Assembly: GCF_050948215.1 (NCBI RefSeq)
Contig: NW_027488958.1
Location: forward strand, 1-64,000
Source: Halictus rubicundus
Taxonomy: Eukaryota > Arthropoda > Insecta > Hymenoptera > Halictidae
Direction of reading: 5' to 3'
Length of the DNA: 64,000 nucleotides
A program made the position numbers and the translations under genes. How positions within the stretch are numbered: the first letter of the stretch is position 1; each line of letters opens with the position of its first letter. This document shows positions 21,936-33,150 of the stretch, in pieces. The notes below the pieces were generated by a model. It was given only the letters and a program-made list of their open reading frames with translations. It did not search any database and was not told the DNA's origin.

Positions 21936-22400
21936 TCGTGATCGCCTTTGAACCGGCGCGCCAAGCCGCTGACAACTTCGTTCCCCTGGTGCCTAGCCTC
22001 GCAATCCATTAGACCGGGAATAAGAGACGAGCCGTAACACGTCCGCTGGATACAAGGCTAGACAAATGAATTTCTAACCCTTTCGCCGGGGACCGCTCCT
22101 CTTCACTCACCTTTTGCACTCGGTGCTCCTAGACTCCGCTCGGGGAATCATTTATGGTCTCGAAGCGTCTTAGCAGCTTCCACTTTGCTACTTTGTGTAC
22201 ACCGAGGAAAATTTAGGGTGACGCTCGCTGTCCCATATTTCACGTGGTCACTAAAATTTGGGCTGGATCTGGTAAGAAACCTTTCGGGAGCAGGGTTTAA
22301 ATTACCAGAATGTTGGTTCAAAGTTAGCCAAAGTTGCTTCAAGCATCATCGATGATATAGTGCATCAAAGTTCCTGTCATGGGGGTAGTGACTATCTATA
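21936..22400. other. non-coding DNA
   Basis: No gene, RNA or repeat was recognised in this stretch. Confidence 0.5.
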
Positions 22401-22588
22401 TCGGTGATTCTTAACCTGGGGTGCGTGTACCCCCGGGGGTGCGAGAGAAAAGTTTCTAAATTTTCGATGGAAAATTTATGTCTCAATAAATAAATTATTT
22501 CGCAGTAGATGTAATCTTCTAAATGAATAGAAACACATTTGTCAGAGGGGTGCGAGAACCGATTTTTAAATTCAGGGGCCGATCACTG
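22401..22588. mobile_element. possible hAT-like MITE remnant
   Basis: The left side begins TCGGTGATTCTTAACCTGGG, followed by GTGCG...CCCCCGGGGGTGCGAG. The right side ends in GGGGCCGATCACTG, whose reverse strand starts CAGTGATC. The CAGTGnTTCTTAACCTGGGG type of end is familiar from hAT-superfamily non-autonomous elements. The GGGGTGCGAG word recurs at 22549. No 8-bp target duplication is evident, so boundaries and family are uncertain. Confidence 0.35.
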
Positions 22589-24876
22589 TTCACAAGGTCT
22601 CCTCGGACGAGTTAATTGTACTTTCAGCAATATTTAAAAACGTTTTCATTGCAAAAAAATGACACTAAAGTGAATCAGCAGCCACGAGTCGACCGCGAGA
22701 CCGAGCCGGCAAAGAGTCGGTTTAAATAGCGTAGAAATTCGCGATAAAAATAAAGCGCGAGGCGTCGGGGAAAATTCGACATGGCTGAAATATGAAGTAT
22801 ACCGGTTCTTGAACAGACACCATCCGTCAGGTTTCCGCGGCATTTCCCCGGACGTCGCAATGCGTCCCTGTTTATCCGGGCAACGAACCCCGTCGCTCCG
22901 CGGGGGTAGGGGTTTGTAGGGGGGTTGGTGAGCCACAGAAGAATCGCGGGATAGATGGGAGGTGGATTCGACGGGGCTCGAATCTGCCGCGACTTTCTTC
23001 CAGCGTGGGAGATAGCTCTGTCGAGGGTGTCCGCCGTTGAAAGTGACGTCGGGGGTTGGTTTCGAACGCGGCGGGGCAACGGGGGGTGGGTGGGAAAGGA
23101 CGATCGACACCGAACGCGGAAGAAAACCCCTTTCGCGCTGTTGCCTCGACGGGAATTATTTAAATGGATTACCGCGGCAACTCCGTGGCAAAGTTTTCCG
23201 GGGGATTCGCCTGATCCGCTCTTAAAATTTAGATGGATTATAAGGAGAGGAACGCGCGGACGGGAGGCGGGGAGAAACGGGTTGGAGAGGAAGGCGGGAG
23301 AAGGTGACCGGGCTGTGAAAAGACGAGGACGAAACGGGGACGGGAAAGCGGCAGAGACTTCGTACTTATTATACTTAACGGGGGACGGCGTCTTTTTAAA
23401 GGGGCTAACAATGAGGGATGGTAGCCGCAATCTAACCCCTCTACCCGAGTCCCAGTCCTCACATCCTCCTCGCGGTAACAGGGAACACCCCCTCGGGCCA
23501 CCCGTCCACCCGTCTTCAAGAAAATGTTTAATGCCGCGGAAAGTAAGACGCGGTAATTAATATCCATTATCTCCTACGCTGGCGACCTCCGTCCAATTAG
23601 CCGCCGCGGAAGACGCATTACCGGGGAAGTCGAGAGATCGCTGGCATGGCGATCGAACGATCTCCTTCGCCAAACTACGTGGCATTCCGGCGGAACCACG
23701 CATATTTCGGTGACTGCTCCTTTGGTCCAGGAAGAGGAGGCTGCGGCGGGCGAGAGGTAATTAGCGGTACCCTCAACACGCTCGGCGCCGCGCGGGACGT
23801 TGCGGCCATGTTGGTTCTCCCAAAAACTTTTGGTAGTTTCTTATTCGACAGACTTGCCAGTGTGTCTCTTTAATACGAAAATTCACGTCTAATTTGATCC
23901 AATACATTGTACCTCCTCAATTTTTCTTTTCTATTAGAACGGACCTTATCTTCTTCTTCCTCTTTTCGATTATCATTTTTGCGATAAATAGCGTATTTAC
24001 AAGACGGATCCTGCTGTCTTTCGTGAACATTTTATTAAACCTCAGGGTTCGATTTAAGTCGAGTTTAATTTCAAATACACGGATGTAAATTTAAATATAA
24101 TAAATTTAATTTTCGTGGTACAATTTTTTGTAATAGTATAGACACAAGTTAAGTATAAATTAAATTTTATTAGCCGAAGCGTACTCGCAGTTTGTGATTG
24201 ACCGAGCGTACACAAAATAGAAGGTGATCGACAATTTCATAAATTTTGAAATTAATTCTATCAATGCTTTTTCCTTGTTTTGTAACTCGAAATTCTCAAT
24301 TACAGTATTCAGTAAGACGAACGAAACCTCTGTAAAATCGGTCTGCGTGTGAATCTCAGTCTGCGACACTGGGCGAGCTAAGGAGGAGATAAATAGGTCC
24401 AAAAGCGACTGCCTCTCACCTGACAGCGGTATGCGTCAAGCTCATTACACGTTACATTCCGTAGCAGACAGGATCCGATTGGATCGGTTCCGCTGTCCGC
24501 GCAAACGACAAACATCGTCAAAGGGAGGACAAATTGCGGGCCGGCAAGCGAGCATGAAAATCGCGAACGCCGCGTGCCAAGTTGGCACTTGCCGGTTACT
24601 TTAAATACGGCGGGGATCCATAGCCTGCTACACTAATTATAACATCGCGCTCGCCCGAGTGTTCCATCGGGTTTGATCAGCTGGCCTTGCATTCTTCCCG
24701 CGAGCAGGAAACGTTACTTTTCTCGAAACGCGTTTCCGGCAAGAGCTGCGCGTTCACCAACGTCCGCGGCCTCGTAATAATGTTTCCTGATAACTGGACC
24801 GTGCACAGCCGTGCAGGAAATATTAATTATTGGCTGCGTTACAACCGTGCTTGCCGGTACTCCCGTGTCATTCCAA
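22589..24876. other. non-coding DNA, no gene recognised
   Basis: Long overlapping frames at 22646-23567 (up to 251 codons minus, 201 codons plus) are open on both strands at once and are Arg/Pro/Ser-rich, as expected in GC-rich, stop-poor DNA. From about 23.88 to 24.40 kb the sequence is AT-rich with TTTAAATATAATAAATTTAA-type words. No conserved domain is seen. Confidence 0.55.
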
Positions 24877-24878
24877 TA

Positions 24879-25537
24879 CAGGGTGTCCCGTTTATCTCAG
24901 TCGCTGCAAACGTGTACGAATATGTTGATGGTACCAAAAAGAAACATTGCAAAAGGGGGTCGAATGGTTTCAAGGAGCACATTATGAATAATTTTTTTGT
25001 TCTATACAAATCAATTATGTTTCTTCTAAGAGGCACTATTTTTCTATGTATTGATCGATGCAATTTTATTATTCCCAATATCACCGTATACCGAAAAATA
25101 TTAAAAAGTATTCCAAGCCACTTCTGATTAAAATTCCGAAGACATTATACTTTGAACACTCAGAAATGATTCTTCATTAACTCATGGATGGCAAGAGTTG
25201 GACCCATTTCGACCAAAAGCTATAAATTTTCGTTCTCGAAGAAAAAGAATCTCGAACAAAATTGCGGAAGCAATCAAATCGACGATAACGTCAAAGAATA
25301 CTTCGCGAATTAATTATTCTGACTTAGTAATAAGTCAATTCGATCAAAAAGACATGCATATGGATTGTCTGGGACGTATTGACGTCTGTACGTTCTTCAC
25401 ACGCGTCTACTTAAATCAACATTGTTTTTACCAAACGATTTACTCGTCGAAATCGTTCGATTCTTACCGGTAGCGTTTGTAGGTGCCCGACAGATTTGTA
25501 GAGATTTTTGTGGGACCGATTTAAACCGGACACCCTG
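24879..25537. mobile_element. TA-flanked non-autonomous DNA transposon (CAGGGTGTCC ends)
   Basis: The left end reads CAGGGTGTCCCGTTTA. The right end, read on the minus strand, is CAGGGTGTCCGGTTTA, 15 of 16 matching. Each end is directly flanked by TA (24877-24878 and 25538-25539). The 659-bp interior holds frames that read out of or into the element (24687-25127 and 25198-25473, plus strand), but none resembles a DDE transposase, so it would need a transposase supplied elsewhere. A lone inverted end of similar type lies at 28541-28551, so the family may be dispersed locally. Confidence 0.65.
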
Positions 25538-25539
25538 TA

Positions 25540-26064
25540 CGAGTACACCGCGAAGCGTATTTCCTCGTTACGACCGCGAGCTTCAACGTCCCCGCTTTAT
25601 GAAACCGCGCGAGCACTTTTAAAGGTAGCTTAATAACGGCAACGAGAAATGGGACACGTGAGGCAACACGCCGGATCGTATTTCACGCGATGATGTATAT
25701 TTATCGAGATGATAATGGTACAAAGCAAAGTGAGCGTTCCTCGGTAGCGAGCTCGCCCGCGCAGCGCGCCGAGTTATGGCGGAGATTAGCAGGAACGATT
25801 GCCGGCGAAATTTCTTCCTAGAGGCAGCAGCCCATTCAACAAGTTGAACGCGTGTGCACGCCTAATTGAGGCTGGGCTCGCGTGAGGAGTCACTGTTCAT
25901 TCATCGCCGAATGACCGAACACCGTAAATCGTTTCGAATGGATGCTCGGCTAGAAAAAAAAATGGCTGACCTGGTCGGAGGCGAACTTTTCGCGTACCTG
26001 GCTGCTCATACTTTCTTTTTCAATGCCTCCAATCGTTTGATATAGGACCCACCTACTGCAACAA
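25540..26064. other. non-coding DNA
   Basis: CpG-rich at its left side, with no gene or repeat recognised. Confidence 0.5.
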
Positions 26065-26394
26065 TTAACCCCTTTTGGGATTGATTTTTCAGGAACAACA
26101 AATTTTTAATTTTTGTGAGACCTACATTAGAAAAATCCTCCTTGGAAAAGAAGATAATTGATCATTTCAGGGATGAATCTTTTAAAAACGGTGAATTTCT
26201 TTTGACTCCTCCTGATTACACTTGAAAAGATTAACTCTGCAGCTTGAGTGAATATTTAAACAGTAAAAAATTGGTAGTCCCTCTTTCAAATGAATAATTG
26301 ATATGAACAGAGAATGAATTTTTGTGATAATCAAAGTAGAATTACAGGGTAGTTCCGAAGCGGCAAAAGTATAATTGTGAAGCAAAGGGGTTAG
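26065..26394. mobile_element. possible piggyBac-like MITE (TTAACCCCTTT ends)
   Basis: TTAACCCCTTTT at 26065 faces an inverted AAAGGGGTTAG at 26384-26394. The termini are thus (T/C)TAACCCCTTT on both sides, and the left flank gives TTAA. The matching part is only about 11 bases, and the right TTAA is imperfect (TTAG). An 87-codon minus-strand frame inside is not transposase-like. Confidence 0.35.
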
Positions 26395-26918
26395 CAGTGC
26401 ACAGTACCAACTGCATAACATCCCCCAACGATTAGGCGTGTGCAAGGGTCGCGTATTACACGGGGACGCACGGATGGATCTACGTCACGGCAATTTCTAA
26501 GATTACAACCGCGTTTAACCGCGAGTACACGCCGAGCGCTAATACACCGCCTGGAAACTGCAGTCTTGCAGATCGTCGGATCTGTCGTATTGTTGCGGGA
26601 TTCTGTCGTGAACGCATCACCCTCGTCCGGATTAATTCCCCGGCGATAACATACCTCCGTGGAACTCTGCCTCTAGCGTTCTTGCGTATCCACAGATGGA
26701 GGCGACACGGTTTGTACTTGGCAACGTTTCGCTCCGGGTTCCTGGAGATAATGGTCCCGTATCCCTAAATCCAATACTAAGAGGATTAGCCTTCAACTCA
26801 AAGAAGTCGGTCCAAAAATATTTAAAAAAATTTGAAGCATCAAAAATTTTATTGGATATTAGCGCCTTGAAATTGTCAAGAACGTCCACCGTACAAGAAT
26901 TCAATAAATCTCTTTTCA
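26395..26918. other. non-coding DNA
   Basis: No gene is recognised. Frames of 69-95 codons occur on both strands over the same bases. Confidence 0.5.
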
Positions 26919-27382
26919 TCCCCCTGTGAGGTACCTCTTACACACCCTGATACTCCAAAATAATTACAATTACAAAACTTTCTCAGCTCCGTATGACCAA
27001 TAGAATTGGGTGCACTCAATTTACATACCCAAAAGTATTGTAAGAAATTTTTGCCAATTTTTCTCCTTTCACCCCCCCCCCCTGTAAGGTATCTCTTACA
27101 TACCCCGATACTCCAAAATAATTACAATTCTGAAACTTTCTCAGTTCCATCCGACCAATAGAATTCCATAGACTCAATACACATACCCAAAAGTATTGTA
27201 TACAATTTTCACAAATTTTTGTCTTTGCATCCCCCCGTAAGGAATCTCTCACACACCCCGATACTCCTAAATAATTCCCATTATGAAACTTTCCCAGTTC
27301 CATACGACCAAAAGTGTTGCATACCCCCAATCCACATACCTAAAGAAATTCTATAAAATTTTTAGAAATTTTTCTCACTTTG
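26919..27382 (+). repeat. minisatellite of about 155-bp units, three copies
   Basis: Three diverged tandem units share a GATACTCC(A/T)AAATAATT core at 26949, 27107 and 27260, so spacing is 158 and 153 bases. Other shared words are AACTTTCTCAG, GACCAATAGAATT and CATACCCAAAAGTATTGTA. A C-run near 27071-27082 sits at a unit junction. A 104-codon minus-strand frame across the units repeats by composition and is not gene-like. Confidence 0.85.
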
Positions 27383-28945
27383 CAAAAATCAAATCAACCA
27401 ATTAGAGGACCCAAACGGCTACAAAGAACACATCCCGCTAAAGGAACTCGAAGAAATCGAAATCCGGGGTACAATGATTCGGATTACATCCCGAAAATGA
27501 CCCGCTCGCATCCGCGATCACGTTTGTTTTGTGCACGAGCTATCGGCGCCGGTTCACGCGGAATCGGTTCCGGAAGATAATGGTACCGCGCGACGCATCG
27601 TCGCGTCGGGTCCGCAACACGGGCCATAATTAAGAGTAGCGACAATTAAACCGTAACACGGTCTCGTCCAATTAACGTAGGAAGGTGGTGGATGCTGGTG
27701 TCTGGAGGGGGGCCGGCCCGTCGGCTTCGATATAGCAATAACGCGAACGACACGAGGAAAGCGGCGATAAACGGGTGGGGTTGTGGGAGTCGGGTCGCAG
27801 GTATCGCGCTATGATAATAACACCGATTATCGCGGTATTCGGGAAATTACTGGTGAGCGGCCGGGGCTCCGGGTACATAATTGAACACTGGCCAGATACT
27901 ATTCCGTGGGCGGACGGGCGTGTGCGCGCATAACGAGAGACAGAGCAACATCGTTTCGGCTTGCGAGCGTGCTTCCTCTCTCGCGTTTGCACCTTCGCCC
28001 CAAGAGACGAGGAGAGACCGAGTGCGAGAGAGAGGGAGAGAGAGAGAGAGATGGTGGGATGGATCGAGTGAGAGAAAACGTTTCACGGGGCGACACGGAC
28101 GTGTGGGAACACCGAGTCGCGCACGCAAACACGTGCAAACATGCGCACACAGACGCGCAAACACGCGCGAACAGAGCCGGTGGCAAGGCTCACTTACACC
28201 CGTACGGAAACACGGCTATCTATCCGGCGGAGGTTTATACGCGTGTTGCCGCTGTAAACTCGCGCCCGGGTACCGGCTACGTAATCGTACGAGATCCCAT
28301 TGCATGAATATAATTTGCATACAAGTTGGTTATATGGCAGGGGCCGGCATCAGCTGGCTCGCCCGTATAAACGATTATATGGAGCCAACAGATGTAGGCG
28401 GACCCGCGGACCCCGCGTACTCCGCGATTGGCGTTGTACCTTTTACGCCCTCCCGACACCCCCCCCCCCGCGCACCCGCGCCCCTCGCGCGAACGTTATC
28501 ACTAAATGCCCTGCTAATAGCAACCGAGCGCAATTTATGGGGCACCCTGTAGAACCTAAGCTTCCGGCGCCCACCTCGTCGCCCTCGGTTCGAGACTTTT
28601 TCACTTTTGCCGGCTGGTCTCGAGGAATAATTGAAGTGCAGGGGTGTGTGGGTAGGGATCGCGTGCGTGAGGTGTGCTGGGAAATCTAGACGTTGGATGG
28701 ATACCGCCATCGTGGTCGGTGGAATGATGATGTAAGCTGAACGAATGCATTTTGTTTGAATTCTTTGAAAATTGTTTTATTTCAGCTGCATAGACATATA
28801 GTGGACAGATGAGAGCTAAGATTGTTGTAATGGGACTTTGGATAGAAACCGTAATAGTAGTTGAACCAACGGGGTGCATGTTCTCATTTTACGCTGCTTA
28901 GTTAAGTCTATAATTCGTCTAGTTGCACATGTAGCGAGAAGATGA
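27383..28945. other. non-coding DNA with GA and C tracts
   Basis: No gene is recognised. A GA run lies at 28025-28051 and a C-run near 28459-28469. Frames up to 223 codons (27881-28552) overlap others on both strands and have no domain. A lone CAGGGTGCC-type transposon end, read on the minus strand from 28549, lies next to TA. Confidence 0.55.
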
Positions 28946-29260
28946 GATCTACGACCATTTTCCAGGTTCTAAGTTTATGTAATCTGTACTCATACGATAC
29001 GATCTAGACTTCGAACTTGCTATGGTGGTGCTAAAGCAATGGGGTGCACGCTGGGAAGTTTGCTTTTTCTTCTGTTTAATTACCGTTACAATTTGTCGAA
29101 ATGCGCATTCAGCAGATAGACGGAAGCCACGATCATTTGCTAGGTTCCAGGATCATGTAATGGATGCTACGATCATTTGCTAGGTTCTAGGATCGTGTAA
29201 TGGGAGCCACAACCATTAGCTGGGTTCGAGGATCGTGTAATGGGATCTAGGATCGCTTGG
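28946..29260 (+). repeat. degenerate 40-bp tandem repeat
   Basis: Three units begin at 29131, 29171 and 29211, with the pattern GATCATTTGCTAGGTTCnAG, GATCnTGTAATGG and a variable joint. A more decayed unit (ACGACCATTTTCCAGGTTCT) begins near 28948. The 40-bp spacing is exact among the three best copies. Confidence 0.75.
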
Positions 29261-29888
29261 TACGATCTAAATGTTGGATAGCAATTGTCATGACAGATGA
29301 GCCAACCGGGTGTGTTCTGAAATGCTTTTACTGTGGTTGGTTGTATTTACAATTTGTCTAGGAGATGTGTTGTGTAGGTGTATGTAACAAATAATGTAAT
29401 GAAAATTTGTAATGATGACTAAACGCATTGGGGGACGCGCACAGTAGATCTCTTTTATTAATGAATTATTCATGAATTTATAAAATAAAGCTGTTCAGAA
29501 AGTATTGCACCTTTTTCTCCAACATGAAAAATTACGGTAAACAAGATCGCACATACTGGAATTCGGGCTAATGAAACGAGAACACAGGAAAAGAACATGA
29601 AATCCTGAAAATCCTCAAGCACTCCAAATTTTTATAAAAATGCCCACAAGTCACTGAAATGTCCCCGCCCTAGTACAAAGCTTCCATGCGCTATTTGCAC
29701 CGGCGCGTCATCGAAAAACCAGCGCATGTACAAAACCTCTTCTCGACTAGAGTACCTAAGCCGGACAAGGATTCAACCAGATCGGCGAGTAGCAACTCGC
29801 CGCGCATACGAAATTAATTCCCGGGCGCGGCGTTGCGTTGGGATCATCGATGGAAGAAAATTCAGGCTGCTAGGCGGGCTCTCGCGCG
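29261..29888. other. non-coding DNA
   Basis: Mostly AT-rich, with no gene or repeat recognised. Confidence 0.5.
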
Positions 29889-29974
29889 AACAAGAAGAAG
29901 GCCCTGAAGAAGCTGGCGAAGAAGGAGGAGAAGAGAATCATTGGTCGCGCGGGGTCCGCAGCAGCGGATCGCTA
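29889..29974 (+). other. lysine-rich, GC3-biased segment; possible exon fragment
   Basis: In one frame the codons run AAC, three AAG, GCC, CTG, two AAG, CTG, GCG, two AAG, two GAG, AAG, giving NKKKALKKLAKKEEKR followed by IIGR. Nearly every third position is G or C, as in well-expressed coding DNA, and the residues would favour a charged helix. A TAG lies just upstream in frame at 29871-29873 and a TAG closes the frame at 29972-29974. It is therefore at best a terminal exon fragment, a pseudogene piece, or a purine-rich coincidence. An AG acceptor-like site (AAAATTCAG) lies near 29866. Confidence 0.2.
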
Positions 29975-30760
29975 GCGCGGCACATCATTAAGCGAGAGTA
30001 GTCTTGTCGCGGGGTCCGGTTCGTTCCTTTTTTACTGGTTCTCTCTCTCTGTCTCTCTGTCTCTCCTCCGTTCGCTGCCTTATTTCGCGGCCGTGTCGGG
30101 TTGGTCGAGGCTCTTTTTCGTTCGAAAAAGCCGCGGCATCCTGCACCGAACATCTAATCTAATGGGAGAGCCTCGGCGGACAGAGGTGTGGGCATTTTAG
30201 GAGAAAATACCACGGCGACCCGATTGTCACTCGACCGGTGGCAAAAGAGAGAAAGAGAGAAAGACGGAGTAAGAGAGAGAGAGAGAGAGAAGGACAAGGT
30301 AGAAGCGAGAGAGCAAAGAGCCTTTGAAGGAGCCGCCACCACTTGTTGGTCGATCAGCGGCCCCCTTTAAATCCGATCGCCGGCCACCGTTCCCCTCCTC
30401 GCGGGCTGCTTCTTCTTCTTCTACCATCGACAGGATAGGCGCCCTTTTAGGGGAGGACACTGCGTTCCCGTGCACGCCTCGACGGCCACGCCGGGCGTTA
30501 CAGATTTTCGTTTACATTCGCCGGGCCCGAAACGCGGCCGACGCGCCAATAAATTCCACGCCGCCCCGCGTCTCTTACCCCTTAGCGCCGCAAACTACAA
30601 CGAACCCGCCCCAGACCACGTAACGATCTTAGGAGGCGACCGTCCTTCAAAGAGATCGGACCGACGCCATTCGCCCCACCGCCGATCGGAATGCGAGGAA
30701 GACCATTCGATGAATGGTTAATTGTTCTGGACCGATGATTCCCCCCCCCCCCCACCCCCG
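29975..30760. other. non-coding DNA with TC, GA and C tracts
   Basis: TC repeats occur near 30040-30065 and GA repeats near 30247-30290. A C13 run lies at 30741-30753 and another C5 after one A. Frames up to 104 codons follow these tracts. No gene is recognised. Confidence 0.55.
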
Positions 30761-31100
30761 GACCATTTTCTGGCTGCCAGATTCTACTTCTTTGCTTCTC
30801 GGCTCCCTCGTTTCTTCCTCCTCCTGAAAACCAGGCAGATGGACTCTTACTGTTCCTTAATGTATCCACCGTTGACGTCAAATTGACCATTTTCATGAAT
30901 TTTTTATTGTTTTAGGCAGTCGATTCTCCTTGGACCATTTTCTGGCTGCCAGATTGTAGTCCTTTGCTTCTCTTGAGAGGAATCAGTGGGTAACTACCTT
31001 ATTTTCAGCTTGTATATGTACCATTGTCATCTAATTGTCATCTAAACTTTATGGACCATTTTCTACCTGTAAGATTCTACTTTCTTGGCTTTTTCACCAC
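30761..31100 (+). repeat. three diverged copies of a GACCATTTTCT block
   Basis: GACCATTTTCTGGCTGCCAG begins at 30761 and again at 30933. A diverged third copy (GACCATTTTCTACCTGTAAG) begins at 31054. Each is followed by ATT(C/G)TA(C/G) and a CTTTGCTTCTC-like tail. Spacing is 172 and 121 bases, so intervening DNA differs. Confidence 0.75.
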
Positions 31101-32939
31101 AAGACAAAATAAGGAGAGAAATCCTCATTATTCGCTGGTGGAGGCACCTGTCATCGACGTGTAATGATTCGTCATCACACTGTACTTCACAGTGTAAATT
31201 CACACTTTCTGCTTCACAGAACTCAGAGCGTGGTGAGGATTTCCTTCGTTAAGGAAAAGACCTCGTTATCTGAGATCGTACAAATTTAGAAGTGCCTGCG
31301 GAGTATAAAAAATTTTTCCTCCGTCTGAAACCATTATGAATTAGAAGCCTGGCGTCTCCAGTTTCTAACAATCCGACACAATTGGATGTACGACTTTTTG
31401 TGGCCGTTTTATGTCACTTATCTCATCTACGTCTTATTTCTGTAATCCTAGACGACGCCGGCTACTAATTTATTTCTATTTCTATTTTTTGCAGCTCCTA
31501 TATCGATTTCTGTACCAGCAGAACAGGATTTACGAATGAGTTTTCATACAGGGTAACTTCGGACTGTAAAAGGAGTGACTTCGTCTTCTGTCTTCCATTA
31601 AAAGTTCTCTATTGTTTCTTCTTTATGTGTCCGGTCTAGTTTATACGGAGTGCATGCCTCGGCGGCAATGCACCTCGGCCATTTTCTACCGCGTATAATA
31701 GCAGCGTAAAGCAACGGAACTTCGTTGGCAAGAAAAAGTTAATAGCTACAGGTGTAGACTCGAAGGGAGATAGTGTAGAACCGCTCTTCTCGAATACAAA
31801 TGCTGGGAAGCGAAAGGTATTTGAATAAAGAGTTACAGATTATGCGCCACGATCGCGGATCAAGCTAACGTGTAATGGGCGAAATTACTCGGTAGGTAAT
31901 TTATCGTACAATAGTCCTGCAATATTGAGCCTTCCCTTTGCGCTATTAATAACCACTCGGCGATTTTTATAAATGCTGATGTCGGAAATATTTTATTTTC
32001 TGAATCTAAAAGGAAATTTAGTAGCAAGAATTTATAATGATTTCGTAGGATTTGAATTGTAATGCGTGCTTGAAGAAAGAGGTTTAGCAGAAAATTTACA
32101 ATAGCAGTAAGAGAAAAAATCAGAGAGCAGTCTCTTTGACCTGATCGATAATTGTAGTGTTGACATAAATTAAAACTGTACTTACAGTACAGTTTGTAGT
32201 CTACGGAATCGTCCTCGGTGAGAGCCATTGATACATCTTTCCCAATCGAAGCAAAGGAAATTCTCAAAATTAAAGATCTGAAAAATGGGGTTTCTTAGGA
32301 AATAAAATTCCTAAAAATTGAGGGTGTCGGGGAAAAAAAAGGCTTCGGGGTGTCGGGAGATGTTCGAAGCGGAAGGAAACGGTTCTGGGACGTCGGATCG
32401 ATCGACGGCCGGTGAATCGAGTAGAATGGCGCACAGTAATATAAAGTCTAGAGCTTGGTCATATCGCGGTCGTAAAGCGGAAGGCTCTCTTTGCCGTTTC
32501 TGCCGCTCGGGCCGAACTTGTAAGAGCCTTCCTACCTCGTATTCGAGTCGGGCGTGAGTCCATTCGTGGTATGAAGCAATTTACATGAGGGTCGACGCGT
32601 GCCCCATCCGAGCCGCGGCCATGGCCAGGATCCAGGATCGTCGACGGCCGAGCCTCTTGTTGGAGTTCCAAACGCCATTTCCCTTTGAAAAGAAGGACCT
32701 GGAACCGGGAAATGTGCCTGTACTACAAATACGCTTAATTCGACCGCATGCCGCTCGATGAATTTCCTAAGTTATGCCCCGGTTCATGCCGACGTACAAC
32801 ATGGACCGTCATTCTGCTCCTCCGAATAATACTTGCTCCTCCAAACGATCCTACTTCTTTCTATTTTAACTGGGACAGCAATTTCAATACTGGCAGGATA
32901 AAGGGAAATTAAATTGGCTGTGGATTTAATATTTATTAC
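31101..32939. other. non-coding DNA, no gene recognised
   Basis: A 135-codon minus-strand frame (31860-32267) has Phe/Leu/Ile-rich stretches typical of AT-rich non-coding DNA and no recognisable domain. A CpG-richer patch lies at about 32.35-32.70 kb. Confidence 0.5.
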
Positions 32940-33150
32940 AATCTTCTGACTGTAAGCTTCCCAGATTCAATTTTTATTAGAACCTTCTGACTGTAAGCTT
33001 CCTAGATTTAATTTTTATTAGAACCTTCTGACTGTAAGCTTGTTAGATTTAATTTTTATTATAACCTTCTGACTGGAAGCTTACTAGATTTAATTTTTAT
33101 TGGAACCTTCTGACTGGAAGCTACCTAGATTTAATTTTTATTAGAACCTT
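32940..33150 (+). repeat. 41-bp minisatellite, five copies and part of a sixth
   Basis: The word CTTCTGACTG(T/G)AAGCT recurs at 32943, 32984, 33025, 33066 and 33107, and the array breaks off at 33148 (CTTCAGG). Spacing is exactly 41 bases throughout. Each unit also carries TAGATTTAATTTTTATT. Few substitutions separate the units. Confidence 0.95.

Noticed and set aside
22646..23567. Frames of up to 251 codons on both strands
   Set aside because: Simultaneously open on both strands in GC-rich DNA, with Arg/Pro/Ser-rich products and no family motif.
27881..28552. 223-codon plus-strand frame
   Set aside because: It crosses a GA microsatellite and a C-run, overlaps other frames on both strands, and has no recognisable domain.
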